A stretch of DNA of 34,851 bases from Streptomyces chilikensis (lineage in GTDB: Bacteria; Actinomycetota; Actinomycetes; Streptomycetales; Streptomycetaceae): the NCBI RefSeq assembly GCF_001642695.1, contig NZ_LWCC02000182.1, positions 1 through 34,851 of the forward strand. The letters are read 5' to 3'. Under the pieces are notes generated by a model that did no database searches, was not told the origin of the DNA, and saw only the letters and a program-made list of their open reading frames with translations. The position numbers and the translations under genes were made by a program. Positions 6,410 through 16,400 of the stretch are shown here, in pieces (positions within the stretch are counted from its first letter, which is position 1; each line of letters starts with the position of its first letter).

Positions 6410-9400
6410 TTAGCCCCTCGCCTTCCACGTTCCGGCGCCCTTGGCTCCGTCCCATGTATACGTAACCGTCACTCCCAATTCCCGGACCATGCGGTTCATT
6501 GCTCCCTTACACCTTGAGCAGGGCGGAAGCTGGCCTTGCATCGTCACCGCGTCACCAGGACTCAACGGGTACTTACCAGCGAACGGATCGTTCGGAAGCG
6601 AGACCTTCGGTCCTGTAGAGGCACCTGCCATACGCGAGAACCGGTGCTCCGTGTGCGTGAAAGCGGAATTATTGGGATAGCCGAGAGCAGCCTCCTCCGG
6701 AGTCATGTCACCGCTCTCCAGCTTCACATCGACACGCGTGCTCCCGTCAGGAGCTGTCGCGGTGATATCGCACATGTGGCCGCTGCCGCCGGTGTTATGA
6801 ACGAGAACCGGAGTTGCCCCCGCCAGCACATAGTACGTGTGCGCGCTACTGACTGTCAGGTTGTAAACGGTCGCCGAGGTGACACTGGAGCGCTTCACCG
6901 CAGTGACCTGCACACGCGTGCCGGCACTGGTCTCGAGCCAGTTTCCGGATTCGAGATCGGTGGCGTCGACCCAGGCGCGCAGTTCGGGAACCCAGAAGGG
7001 GTGACCGTCGGTGGCCGTGACCTTGGCCGTCTTGGTGCCCGCTTCCCCATCGACGTCGATGGTGATCATGACGAGGCGCTTCAGGCCCTCACCCTTGATT
7101 TCAGCAGTGACGGTCTGGACGGAGGTTTCTCCGGTTTCCGGATCCCGCGCTATGACCTTGTCACCGATGCGCACATCCTTGATGGCTTTGGTAGCGCCAT
7201 CGGCCATCAGAACCCGCGTGGATGGGGTGAAACTGTTGGGCGCAAGGCATCCGGTTGCCTTGCCCGCAAGGCCGCTGTTCTTCCACCAGCCCTTGACGCC
7301 CTCCCAGAGGTCGTCGGCAAGATTCCACAGCCGCTTACCGAGGGCGAAGCCCTTGGCCCAGTTCCACGGTGGTGCGTACTTGGCGGCCAGTTTGCCGACG
7401 ATACCGCCGACGAGACTGGTGATCACGGAGAAAGCGACTTCGCCGCAGGACCCCAGCGCTCCCGTCGTGAAGCAGTCGAGAGCAGCAGTGAGCCCGAGCT
7501 CGTCCGCCGCGATCGCAGCGATCTCCTTGGCCGCGGCGATCGCACGCTGCTTGGCCAGCTCCGCCTCGCGCGCGGCCTTCCTGGCCTTGTAGTCGGCAGC
7601 CGTCTCGCTGGGGGCCTGGTAGCCGTAGTACGTGTAGTAGGTCGAGGTGACCTTGACGTCCCAGCCGCCCTTGCTGTTCAGGCTGCACTGGACACCGTTG
7701 TGGATGCAGTCGTCCGGCTTCAGCCCGTCGGGGTCGGAGAAGGTGACGGGGTTGTTGTAGCTGTAGGCGTAGCCGTTGACCTGCTGCGGATCGGTGTAGT
7801 CGATGATCGGGTCGGCGGATATGAACCGCCCGGTCGTGGCGTCGTACTCACGGGCTCCGAGGTGCACCAGGCCCGTGGTCTTGTCGTTGGTGCCGCCGAC
7901 GAAGCCCTTGTCCGTCGGCCAGGCGCTCTGGCCGGTCGAGGTCTGGTCCCGGTTCTCGCCGAACGGGTCCAGGCGCCGGCGCTGGGTCTCGCCGGTGAGC
8001 GCCTTGACGGCGATCTGGGCGGTGCCGTGGTGGTCGGAGGCGAGGAAGGTGACGCCGCTCTTGTCCCTGACGGCGATGGTCTGGCCGCCGAAGGAGTAGA
8101 AGCGCTGGGCCTCGACCGTGCCGCTGGACTTGGTGAGCTTGAGCTCCATGCCCGGCAGGTAGAACGTCTTGTCCGTCGGCGTCTCGCGCACGATGCGGCT
8201 ACCGGCGGAGTCGTAGACGTAGGCGGTCTCACTCCCGTTCGCTTCCTTGACCGTGGTCAGGTCGCCCTGGTTGTTCCAGGTCAGCGTCTGGGTGTCACCG
8301 TCAAGGACACGATGCGTGGTGTTGCCGCTGGTGTCGTAGTCGTAGGTGTTCTGGGAGACGACCTCGGGCGTGGTGCTGGTGGCGGCGGTCTTGGTGACCG
8401 CCGTCGTGAGCTGGTGCGGGCCGGCGCCGTCCTCACCGTAGACGTAGGACGTCTCGCGGGTCGGTGCTCCGGACAGCCCGTGCCGGGTCTGGGTCTTGCG
8501 GTTCCCGATCGAGTCGTAGGTGTACGACGACCAATAGGCCGCCGTCCCCCCGACGTTGGACGCGCTGGGCTCTGCCGCACAGGCCGCGTCCGGCGCACCG
8601 GTGCCGACCTTGCGGTCCGGCGTGACCTTAGACGTCCATGCCGAGGTCATCTGGCGCAGGCCGTCGTGGGTGAAGCACTGGGCGTCGGTGGTGCCGCCGG
8701 TCGGCGTGTCCACGATGGAGCGGACGTTGCCCGCCTGGTCGTAGGTGTAGGCGCCCTCGTACGCGGCCGCCGTCGCACCCTCGACGATCACACTCGACCT
8801 GGTGAGCCGGTCGGTGCCCTGCTCGTACTCGTAGCTGAGCCAGGTCTTCTTGTTGGTGCCACCCAGCGAGAGCTGCATCTGCTCCAGCTGGCTCGTGGGC
8901 GAGTAGGTCGTCCCGGTGACGTAGCTTCCGCCACTCAGTGAGGTGGTGAGGCCGACGGGGCGCTGGATGTCGTCGTACTGGTAGCGGATGGTTTCCGCGG
9001 ACAGGCCGCCGGTGGCCGGGAAGCTCTGGCTCTGGACGCTGCCGTCGGCGTTGTACTGGGTGGTGAACTCGTAGGCTCCGCCCAGCTTCGGTTCGGCGGT
9101 CGTCGAGAGGTTGTACTTCACCAACGTCGGCTGGTACGTCTCGTCGAGGGCCGCGTAGAGAACGGACGAGTAGACGGCGTTGTTCTTGTAGGTGTACTCG
9201 GCGTAGAGGTGCCCCTTGGCGATGCTGTCCCACTTGGTGACCGACAGCTTGGTGCCGGTCTCGGCCGGGCCGTCCCACGTGCCCGTCTTGCGGCCGATGG
9301 CGTCGTAGGTCGTCGTGGTCGTCTTGCCGCGGGAGTCCTTGACCGACGTCATCCGGTCGAGGGCGTCGTATTCGAAGGTGGACTTGCCCGTGTCCGGGTC

Positions 9401-12400
9401 GACCGCCTCCTTCTTCCGGCCCCGCTGGTCGTAGGCGTACGACCAGGTGTTGCCGGCGTCGTCCTTGACGACGCTCAACTGCCCGGACGGCGTGTAGGTG
9501 TAGGTCGTGGAGAGGTAGTCGGTCTCGGTGCCGGTGGGTACCGGGCTGGTCGACTTGTCGTACTGCCGCAGTTCGACGACCCGGTCGTGCGCGTCGACGA
9601 TCTTCGTGGTGGGTGTCTGTCCCGTCGGCGGGTCGACGTGGACCCGGTCGCCTTCGTGCGCGTAGGTGGTGCGGTACTTCTCCGCCCCTGCGACGTTGAG
9701 GATCTCCGCGGTCGTGCGCCCGGCGCCGTCGTACACGGTGACGGTCTGGGCGTCGAGGTCCTTGCCTTCCGGCAGGAAGAGGTCGGTGGACGGCGCACCC
9801 GTCACGGCGTACGTGTCGTTCGTCGTGACCGTGCGTCCGACGCCGTCGTAGAGGGTGTCGGCGATCAGGCGGTTGCCGCCGGCGCCCTCCGTCTGGATCT
9901 GGCGCGGCCGTAGGAGGCCGTCGTACAGCGTGTACTCGCTGCCGTACGACTTCCCGTCCTTCTCCACCTTTTCCGTGTGGACGTAGTTCGGGCCGTCGCG
10001 GCGGATGCCGTACGAGTACTTGATCGACGGGGTGTAGTTGGCCTTCGGGCGGTCCGGCAGCCACACCGAGGTGAGGCGGCCGAACGCGTCGTACGCGAGG
10101 TCGGTCCGCTTGCCGTTCGGGTCGACCTGTCCGGTCGGGCTGCCCCACTCGGGGGCGTAGTAGGTCGTGGTTTCCCAGCCGAACGGGTTCTTGTCGGTCT
10201 TGGCCGTGGCCAGGCCGTTGGTCTCCGTGTAGGTCGTGGTGGTGGTGGTGCCCGCCGCGTCCTTGACGGTCAGCGGACGACCGTAGGTGTCGTAGGTCGC
10301 CTGCGTGACCGTCTGGTAGGTCGCCGCGGAGCCGTCGTGCGAGGCGAGGCGCTTGATCGTCGTGGGGTGGCCCTTGGTCGGGGCCGCGCCCACGTCGGTG
10401 GTGCCGTCGTAGAGGGTCAGGTCGTCGGAGATGACCTGCTTCGACCTGTCGGGTGTCGTGTCGCAGCCGACTCCGAGTACCTCGACCCGGGCGACGAACG
10501 AGTACATGTGCTTGTCAGGGTTGTCGGCGTACTCGTTCGTGGTGCACTTGTTGTCGGCGACGCCGAGCTCGCCGTGGTCGGCGACCTGCGTCACGCGGCC
10601 GGTCTTGTCGTCGTAGGTGGTGGTCGAGGCGGTCTGCCGCCAGCCGCCGCCCGGGAGCGCGGTGTAGGTGTCCGTGCGCAACGGCTTGAGGAAGCGGGCG
10701 TACCGCGTGCCCCAGCTCTTGGCGCGGGTGGCGGTCACCTTGTTCCATGCGGTGGTGGTGGACTTGGAGACGACGGTGCTGCCGTTGTAGGTGATCGTCT
10801 CGGCCTCGAAGCCGCTGAGCCAGTCCGAGTCCGTGTAGGTCTGGCCGGTCGACGTGGTCAGCGTCGAGGACTTCTCCGTCCCGTCGGGGTTCTTGTCGCC
10901 GTCCAGGCCCTGGAAGAAGAGCTGCTCGGTCCTCGTGTTGGACGGCTTGTTCGTTCCGTCGGACTTTTCGACACGGACCCGCTGGTAACCCCGCCAGTCA
11001 CTCCACGTGCGGTACTCGTCCTTGGAGAGTCCGTCGTCCTTCGCCTTGCGCCAGCCGGCGTCGCCCAGGTAGGTGTACGAGCTGACCTGCTTGGGGCTTC
11101 CGCCGACGAGGTCGGTCTCGATCACCTGGGAGACGACGTACTTGTGGAACCAGTCGGTGATCGGATCGTCCTCGCCCGGCGGGTTCCACTTCACCGGGTA
11201 GCAGCGCACCGTCGACCTTTCCGCGGCCGGTAGGTTCTTCTCGGAGCACTGGGTGTCGGCGTAGTTGACCGTCAGGTGGCTGCCCGACTCGCTCACCACG
11301 CTGTTGAGGCGGAAGCGGTTGAACGGCTGGATGTTGTCGCCGGTCTTGTCGATGCGGTTGGGCAGCTGGATGCCGCCCAGTTCGATGGTCGGAACCGTCT
11401 CGTCGGATCCCACGTGACCGGTGTGGACGATCTTGTTCAGCCACAGGGACTTGGATCCGTCACCGTTGTCGGAGAAGACGTGGCCGAGGGTCCAGGAGTC
11501 GACGTTCTTGAAGGTGGTCGCCCCGTCACGCACCTGAGTGGTGATCTTGGTGAGCTTCTTGCGGGTCCAGAAGGTGGGGGAGTTCTGGCCCGGGCACTTG
11601 GTGTCGACCTTGCAGTTGCGGTCCCAGGGGACGTCGGGCCAGTCCGCGGCCGTGGAGTCCGTGAGCTCGTCGGTGCCGCAGTCCGTCAGGTCGCCTATGC
11701 AGCGCTCGGCGGCGGTGAAGACGATCCGGGCGGAGGGCTGTGTGTCGTAGACGCTGTCGTCGCGCAGACCGTATTCGATGCGCTTGAGGTAGCCGCCGCG
11801 GGTGTAAGCCTTGCCGTTCTCGTCGGTCTTCAGGCCCTGGGTGTAGTAGTTGGTCTCCTTGCCCCAGTAGTAGGCCATGGCGCTGCCGTTGGGGTCGACC
11901 ACGTAGTCCAGGTTCCACCGCCAGGCCTGGCGGCAGTGGGCGTCGGCGAGGTTCGCGTCGTAGCAGGGTTCGCCCGAGTCGTCACCGTAGACCGGCACGG
12001 TCCAGGCGGACTCCGTCTCGGTGTCGCCTGAGGCGAAGCCGGGCAGCTGGTTGAGACCGAAGAAGTACTGCGTGCCGTTGACGGCGGTGATCTTCCAGTA
12101 CTCGCCGTTGTTGTCACCGTTGGTCGCGCCGGTGAGCCTCTCCACCTTGGAGAAGTCGTCGGAGGAGACCCGCCACTCGCCGGTGGTGTCGTCCTTGATC
12201 AGCTCACCGGACGCGCCGCCGGCCAGAGAGATCGTCGCGTTGCCGTAGGCCCAGCACTGGTCACCGTTGGTCTCCGCGTGCCCGTCCTCCGAGCAGCCCT
12301 TGTAACGGCGCTCGATGTAACCCGGCTCGTACGAGAAGCCCTGGCCGACCCACGATCCCTGGTTGTTCGTGGTCGCGGTCTGGCCGTCGATGGACTGCGA

Positions 12401-13342
12401 GCCGTAACCGAAGGAGACGCTGGGGGCGAGACCTCCGGGCACGGGAGGTGCGGTGATCGGGTAGGACCAGTTGAAGGCGCCGGAGGAGTTGGACACCGAC
12501 CACTGGGAGGACGGCTGCAGCGAGGTGGCCTTGTAGTCGCCTTGGCCGCCGCTCTCGCCGGCGGTGGCCGCCAGCACGGTGAACCCGGCGCCGGTGGCGT
12601 TCGACTTCTGCGAGAGGGTCCGGGGCTGCGCCCCGGCGTCTTCCTTCTCCCCAGTGGTGTCCGCCGCGGCCGAGACCACCGCGGTCAGCGTCCGGTCCTC
12701 GGCGTCGTTGTCCGTCCGCAGCGGCTTGGGGGTCGAGCACTTCTTCTTGTCCGGCGTGGTGAGAACACACTCCGGGTACTCAACGAGCCTCAACCGGGAG
12801 CCGTAGCTGCCACCGTAGGCGTCGGCGAAGGAGGAGTAGTCGACGGTGATCTTGACCGGCCCTGCCTCGCCGGAGCCGTCCGACCGTCCCACGGTCAGCA
12901 GCGTGCCGTCGATGTGCGCCTTTTCGGCCTTCTCACGGCCGAGGACCTCGACCTCGACCGACGAGGGCGTCGAGCCGTTCTTCCCCGCCTTGCTCGTCCT
13001 GTCGGCCTTGGCGACCTTGACCGGCAGGCCCTCGGCCTGCACGGGCTTGCCGCCGAGCTCCAAGTCGGCCTTGCCGGCCTTCGGCCAGTTCACCCGGTCG
13101 GCCTTGGTGACCTTGGCCTTCTCCGCGGGATCGTTCCTGTCCCACTTCCGGGCCTTGGCGTTCTTGCCGTCGACCGGATCATCGAGGCTGGTCTGGGTCG
13201 CAGGCCGGGAGAGGCCTCCGTCCTCGGCGACCGCTTGTGGGGTGAACTGCGGCAACAGACCGACGGTCAGGGCCACACCGACCGACACCACCGTGCTTCT
13301 GAGCACGGGGGTACGGCGGCGCACCCTCCAGGGTGTGCGCAT
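6410..13342 (-). CDS. Secreted RHS-repeat polymorphic toxin with HINT and deaminase domains
   Basis: A 2310-aa exported toxin. The signal peptide is at residues 1-40 (RRR, then VVSVGVALTVGLL, cleavage after AVAEDG or nearby). A long N-terminal region typical of actinomycete RHS proteins (GGLAPSVSFGYGSQSIDG) follows. YD/RHS repeats of the YDALGR kind run from about 900 to 1830, and the RHS core ends near 1875 with TGRFISADPIIDYTDP and NPVTFSDPDG. A HINT pretoxin-cleavage domain spans about 2030-2182 (CLAPNSFTPSTRVLM, TDGHPFWV, AHTYYVLAG, VLVHN). The last 128 residues are a deaminase-fold toxin: H2230-T-E2232 and PPC2275-SR-C2278 supply the zinc ligands and catalytic Glu. It most resembles the Pput_2613-type deaminases by my recollection. 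ATG 13342 has GGAG 6 nt upstream. Third gene of its operon. Confidence 0.92.
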   Translation of the reverse strand: MRTPWRVRRRTPVLRSTVVSVGVALTVGLLPQFTPQAVAEDGGLSRPATQTSLDDPVDGKNAKARKWDRNDPAEKAKVTKADRVNWPKAGKADLELGGKPVQAEGLPVKVAKADRTSKAGKNGSTPSSVEVEVLGREKAEKAHIDGTLLTVGRSDGSGEAGPVKITVDYSSFADAYGGSYGSRLRLVEYPECVLTTPDKKKCSTPKPLRTDNDAEDRTLTAVVSAAADTTGEKEDAGAQPRTLSQKSNATGAGFTVLAATAGESGGQGDYKATSLQPSSQWSVSNSSGAFNWSYPITAPPVPGGLAPSVSFGYGSQSIDGQTATTNNQGSWVGQGFSYEPGYIERRYKGCSEDGHAETNGDQCWAYGNATISLAGGASGELIKDDTTGEWRVSSDDFSKVERLTGATNGDNNGEYWKITAVNGTQYFFGLNQLPGFASGDTETESAWTVPVYGDDSGEPCYDANLADAHCRQAWRWNLDYVVDPNGSAMAYYWGKETNYYTQGLKTDENGKAYTRGGYLKRIEYGLRDDSVYDTQPSARIVFTAAERCIGDLTDCGTDELTDSTAADWPDVPWDRNCKVDTKCPGQNSPTFWTRKKLTKITTQVRDGATTFKNVDSWTLGHVFSDNGDGSKSLWLNKIVHTGHVGSDETVPTIELGGIQLPNRIDKTGDNIQPFNRFRLNSVVSESGSHLTVNYADTQCSEKNLPAAERSTVRCYPVKWNPPGEDDPITDWFHKYVVSQVIETDLVGGSPKQVSSYTYLGDAGWRKAKDDGLSKDEYRTWSDWRGYQRVRVEKSDGTNKPSNTRTEQLFFQGLDGDKNPDGTEKSSTLTTSTGQTYTDSDWLSGFEAETITYNGSTVVSKSTTTAWNKVTATRAKSWGTRYARFLKPLRTDTYTALPGGGWRQTASTTTYDDKTGRVTQVADHGELGVADNKCTTNEYADNPDKHMYSFVARVEVLGVGCDTTPDRSKQVISDDLTLYDGTTDVGAAPTKGHPTTIKRLASHDGSAATYQTVTQATYDTYGRPLTVKDAAGTTTTTTYTETNGLATAKTDKNPFGWETTTYYAPEWGSPTGQVDPNGKRTDLAYDAFGRLTSVWLPDRPKANYTPSIKYSYGIRRDGPNYVHTEKVEKDGKSYGSEYTLYDGLLRPRQIQTEGAGGNRLIADTLYDGVGRTVTTNDTYAVTGAPSTDLFLPEGKDLDAQTVTVYDGAGRTTAEILNVAGAEKYRTTYAHEGDRVHVDPPTGQTPTTKIVDAHDRVVELRQYDKSTSPVPTGTETDYLSTTYTYTPSGQLSVVKDDAGNTWSYAYDQRGRKKEAVDPDTGKSTFEYDALDRMTSVKDSRGKTTTTTYDAIGRKTGTWDGPAETGTKLSVTKWDSIAKGHLYAEYTYKNNAVYSSVLYAALDETYQPTLVKYNLSTTAEPKLGGAYEFTTQYNADGSVQSQSFPATGGLSAETIRYQYDDIQRPVGLTTSLSGGSYVTGTTYSPTSQLEQMQLSLGGTNKKTWLSYEYEQGTDRLTRSSVIVEGATAAAYEGAYTYDQAGNVRSIVDTPTGGTTDAQCFTHDGLRQMTSAWTSKVTPDRKVGTGAPDAACAAEPSASNVGGTAAYWSSYTYDSIGNRKTQTRHGLSGAPTRETSYVYGEDGAGPHQLTTAVTKTAATSTTPEVVSQNTYDYDTSGNTTHRVLDGDTQTLTWNNQGDLTTVKEANGSETAYVYDSAGSRIVRETPTDKTFYLPGMELKLTKSSGTVEAQRFYSFGGQTIAVRDKSGVTFLASDHHGTAQIAVKALTGETQRRRLDPFGENRDQTSTGQSAWPTDKGFVGGTNDKTTGLVHLGAREYDATTGRFISADPIIDYTDPQQVNGYAYSYNNPVTFSDPDGLKPDDCIHNGVQCSLNSKGGWDVKVTSTYYTYYGYQAPSETAADYKARKAAREAELAKQRAIAAAKEIAAIAADELGLTAALDCFTTGALGSCGEVAFSVITSLVGGIVGKLAAKYAPPWNWAKGFALGKRLWNLADDLWEGVKGWWKNSGLAGKATGCLAPNSFTPSTRVLMADGATKAIKDVRIGDKVIARDPETGETSVQTVTAEIKGEGLKRLVMITIDVDGEAGTKTAKVTATDGHPFWVPELRAWVDATDLESGNWLETSAGTRVQVTAVKRSSVTSATVYNLTVSSAHTYYVLAGATPVLVHNTGGSGHMCDITATAPDGSTRVDVKLESGDMTPEEAALGYPNNSAFTHTEHRFSRMAGASTGPKVSLPNDPFAGKYPLSPGDAVTMQGQLPPCSRCKGAMNRMVRELGVTVTYTWDGAKGAGTWKARG

Positions 13343-13429
13343 TGATGCTCCAGGTGAGGAGTGATGGGGATATGGGAGAGGAGGGGCTCCGGACTCGTCG
13401 GCGCGAAGCCCCTCCAGGGGAAGAGCGGC

Positions 13430-16400
13430 TCAGCTCACGGTGTCGGCGATGCTCTCGCCGCTCACCAGCCCAGCGACCAGCGGGACCATGCTCGGGTCGA
13501 GAGCACCGCGGAAGATCCGCAGTTCGTCAACGGCTCCGGAGAAGTGACCGGATGCCGTGGAACCTGTGACGGTGCGGCCGACCTGGACGCTTGCCGTGGT
13601 GAAGTCCCACGAGTTGTCCCAGGCCGTCTTCGCCGCCAGTTCGCCGTTCACGTAAAGGAGCACGTCTCCGAGAACGGCCGAATACACCACCGCCAGGTGG
13701 TCACCGTCCCCCTCCGAGCTGGGAGCGCTGATGTTGCTCACGATCTCCGACACAGCGGCGGAGGCGCCGTCCTTGTCGGTGGTCCTGAGCTGCCAGCGGT
13801 CCGTCTCGACGACGTACCGGACCTCCAGCGCGCTGCCCGCCGATCCGGCCAGGGACAGCACGGTGAGGTCCTTGCCCGGTGCGGAGGAGGCGAGCCTCGC
13901 CCGGGTGGTCAGGGTGAAGCTGTCCTCCTTGGCCAGCAGGCCGGCCCCGCGGGTGGCGTGGTCGTCGACGCCGTCCAGGGCGAGGTGCCCATCACCCCAC
14001 AAGGGCTCCGCCACGGGCATGCAGTCGGGGTCGAGCGCCGGGTCGCACGAGTCGTCCGGCAGGTAGACGGACGCTCCCCCGCCCAGGGTGAGCCCCACGC
14101 CGCCCTCCGTCTCGTCCGGAACGGCACCGGAGGCGGCACTGTCCATGGCCCAGTACGCGAGCTGCGCCGCGGAGGACCCGCCCAGCGTCTCGCCCTCGGC
14201 TTCGGTGATGACGCGGTCGTGGACCTGGACGTCGCTGATGCTGCCCTTGAAGTGCCCCGTGTAGCCGTCGAGATCGATCTTGCGACCGATCTGCAGCGGA
14301 CCCGTGGCATCCCAGGGAGTCGGCCGTGCCTGGATGTCCTCCTCCAGGAGGTCACCGTCCACCGAGAGGCTCAGCTTGCCGGTCACCTCGTCGTACACGC
14401 CGATCAGGTGCATCCAGCTGTCGGGGATCGCGGTCGCGCCGGACACCTTCCAGGTGCCCATGGTCTCCAGCTCCGCCGTCGGGGTGCGGAAGACCCATGA
14501 CTGGGTGTCCACGTCGTAGCCCAGCTCGAATCCGGGCTGGCCCGAACCGTCCTGGCTGACGATGGTGATGTCGTCGGCGGGACGTTCCGCGATGTTCACC
14601 CAGGCGCTGACCGAGAAGGTCCTGCTGGTGTCCACGACCGGTACGCCGGCGTCCAGGTAGGCTCCGGCGGTTCCGTCGAAGGAGGCCGCGGTGTCGGCCG
14701 GCCCCGTGGGCCCGGCGTTCCCGAATGTCACCCCGGAACCGGCGGCGGCGGCGGGCGCCCCACTGGTTCCGGCGGCGGAGGTCGATCCCTTGGCGTCACC
14801 GAGCGTCCAGCCGGCGACCGGGGCACGCCCGTCGCTCACCAGGAAGGTGTACGCGGTGACGGTCTTCCGGGCGTTGCCGGCTCCGTCGACCGCCTTCGCC
14901 TCAACGTACATCGGCCCCTCGTCCGGCGGCATCCACCGCACCGTCGCGGGGCCACCGGCGGTGACCGACTCGATCTGCTTCCAGTCGCTGTCGCCCTTGA
15001 ACCGGTAGACGTAGGAGGTGACGTCGGCATCCGACGAGTCAAAGGTGAAACTGCCGTAGTCACCCACACCCGCGTGCCATGCACCGTCCGAGGGATAGTC
15101 GGTCGACGAGATCACGGGCGGCTTGGGCGCGGTGGCGTCATAGATGAACTCGCAGCGGGTGGAAACGTCGCCCGCGGAACTCCACGGCCCCGAGTGCTGG
15201 CCGTCGTAGCCGCGGACCTCCCAGCCGATGACCACGTTCTGCGGGACGGTAAAGCCCGCCTGGCCGTCCCCGGTGACGTCGTCGCCGACTGTGTAGGTGA
15301 ACGTCGCCACACCGGTCTGGCTGCTGCTCTTGGCGTTCCGCGTGCTCACTGCGGCGGTCATCGCCGTCTTGGAGTACTCAACGCCGTCCTTCACCCAGAA
15401 GACGCGGAACTCCGCCTGCAGGCTCTCGGTCTTGCCGGCCACGTCGTTGTGGTCGTAGTCCTTGATGACTGCCGTGATCTTGGGGGGTGCGGCGACATAG
15501 TGCTCCTCGGGCCGTCCGTACTCACAGACGCCGCCCGGAGCCATGGTCAGGTCCTTCATGGCCGGCTGCAGCGGCGGCCGGTTGTAGGTGACCTCCAGGT
15601 GGGCGTTGCCGCAGAAGCGCTTCCAGTAGGAGTAGTCGCTCTCCTCGGCGGCCTTGAGCCGGAAGGTGGTGGTGTCCCAGCCGCTGTCCGCGGCCTTCTG
15701 CACGGTCGACGTCACCGGAAAGCGGACGTTCTGGTTGGTCGACGTGCACGAACCGGCCGGGTTGGTGGGCGACTTCGAAGTGATGTTGTCCTTGAGGGAG
15801 GGCTGGTTGCCCCAGTTCGTCCCCGAGTTGATCGCGCTGGCACCTGACGAGTTGACTCTGCCGAGCTCCACTGCGCGGCCGGAGGTGTTGTAGGTGTGGA
15901 CCATGGTGACCGCGAACTCGGCGCTCACGATCTTCTTGCCTTCGAACGTGCCCGTCGGAATGGCGAAGAACTGCCGCTTCCTGTCGTCGCTGGAGACGCA
16001 GAGGTAGGACACGTCCGCAGGACAGCGTCCCACGCCTTCGTCCTCCGAGAACTTCCAGAACTCGGACGAGGAGTGGTGTGAGGAGACCATCGTCCAGCCG
16101 GTGCGGCTGGCGGTCTTGTTGACCGGGTCGATGTAGACCGGGTAAACGGTGTCCTTGCCGCGCAGGAGGCTGAGGTCGGTCTTCAGCGTCAGCTTGCCGC
16201 GGGCCAGGCCGAGCCCGACGTCCGCGACACGCGACCCGTCCGGAGGCATCACGGCGGCCGAGGCGTCGGTCGGCGCCTCGGCCGGAACAGTGGGAGGTGC
16301 CGCTGTCTCCGCCCCGGCCGTCTCTGACCCCGACTCCGGTGTCACGCCGCTGGAGTCCCACATCATGGGCTGGGCGGCCTCGAACACAGCTCCGCCGGTA

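Noticed and set aside
6780-7260. Intein interpretation of the HINT domain
   Set aside because: It sits between the RHS core and a C-terminal toxin and no second extein completes a host protein; a pretoxin HINT that cleaves off the tip fits better.
6536-8941. An 801-codon open frame on the plus strand opposite the RHS gene, with other long plus-strand frames to 13345
   Set aside because: These are antisense shadows of a high-GC gene: composition is Val/Gly/Arg-rich with no domain, while the minus strand encodes a continuous, domain-rich RHS protein.
7720-10700. Possible CRISPR or tandem DNA repeats suggested by recurring GTCGTAGG-type words
   Set aside because: They are the degenerate coding of YD/RHS protein repeats, with variable spacing and no conserved repeat-spacer unit.
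13343-13429. A separate promoter for the RHS gene in the 87-bp gap
   Set aside because: Only a ribosome site is evident; no -35/-10 pair stands out, so cotranscription with the upstream genes is simpler.
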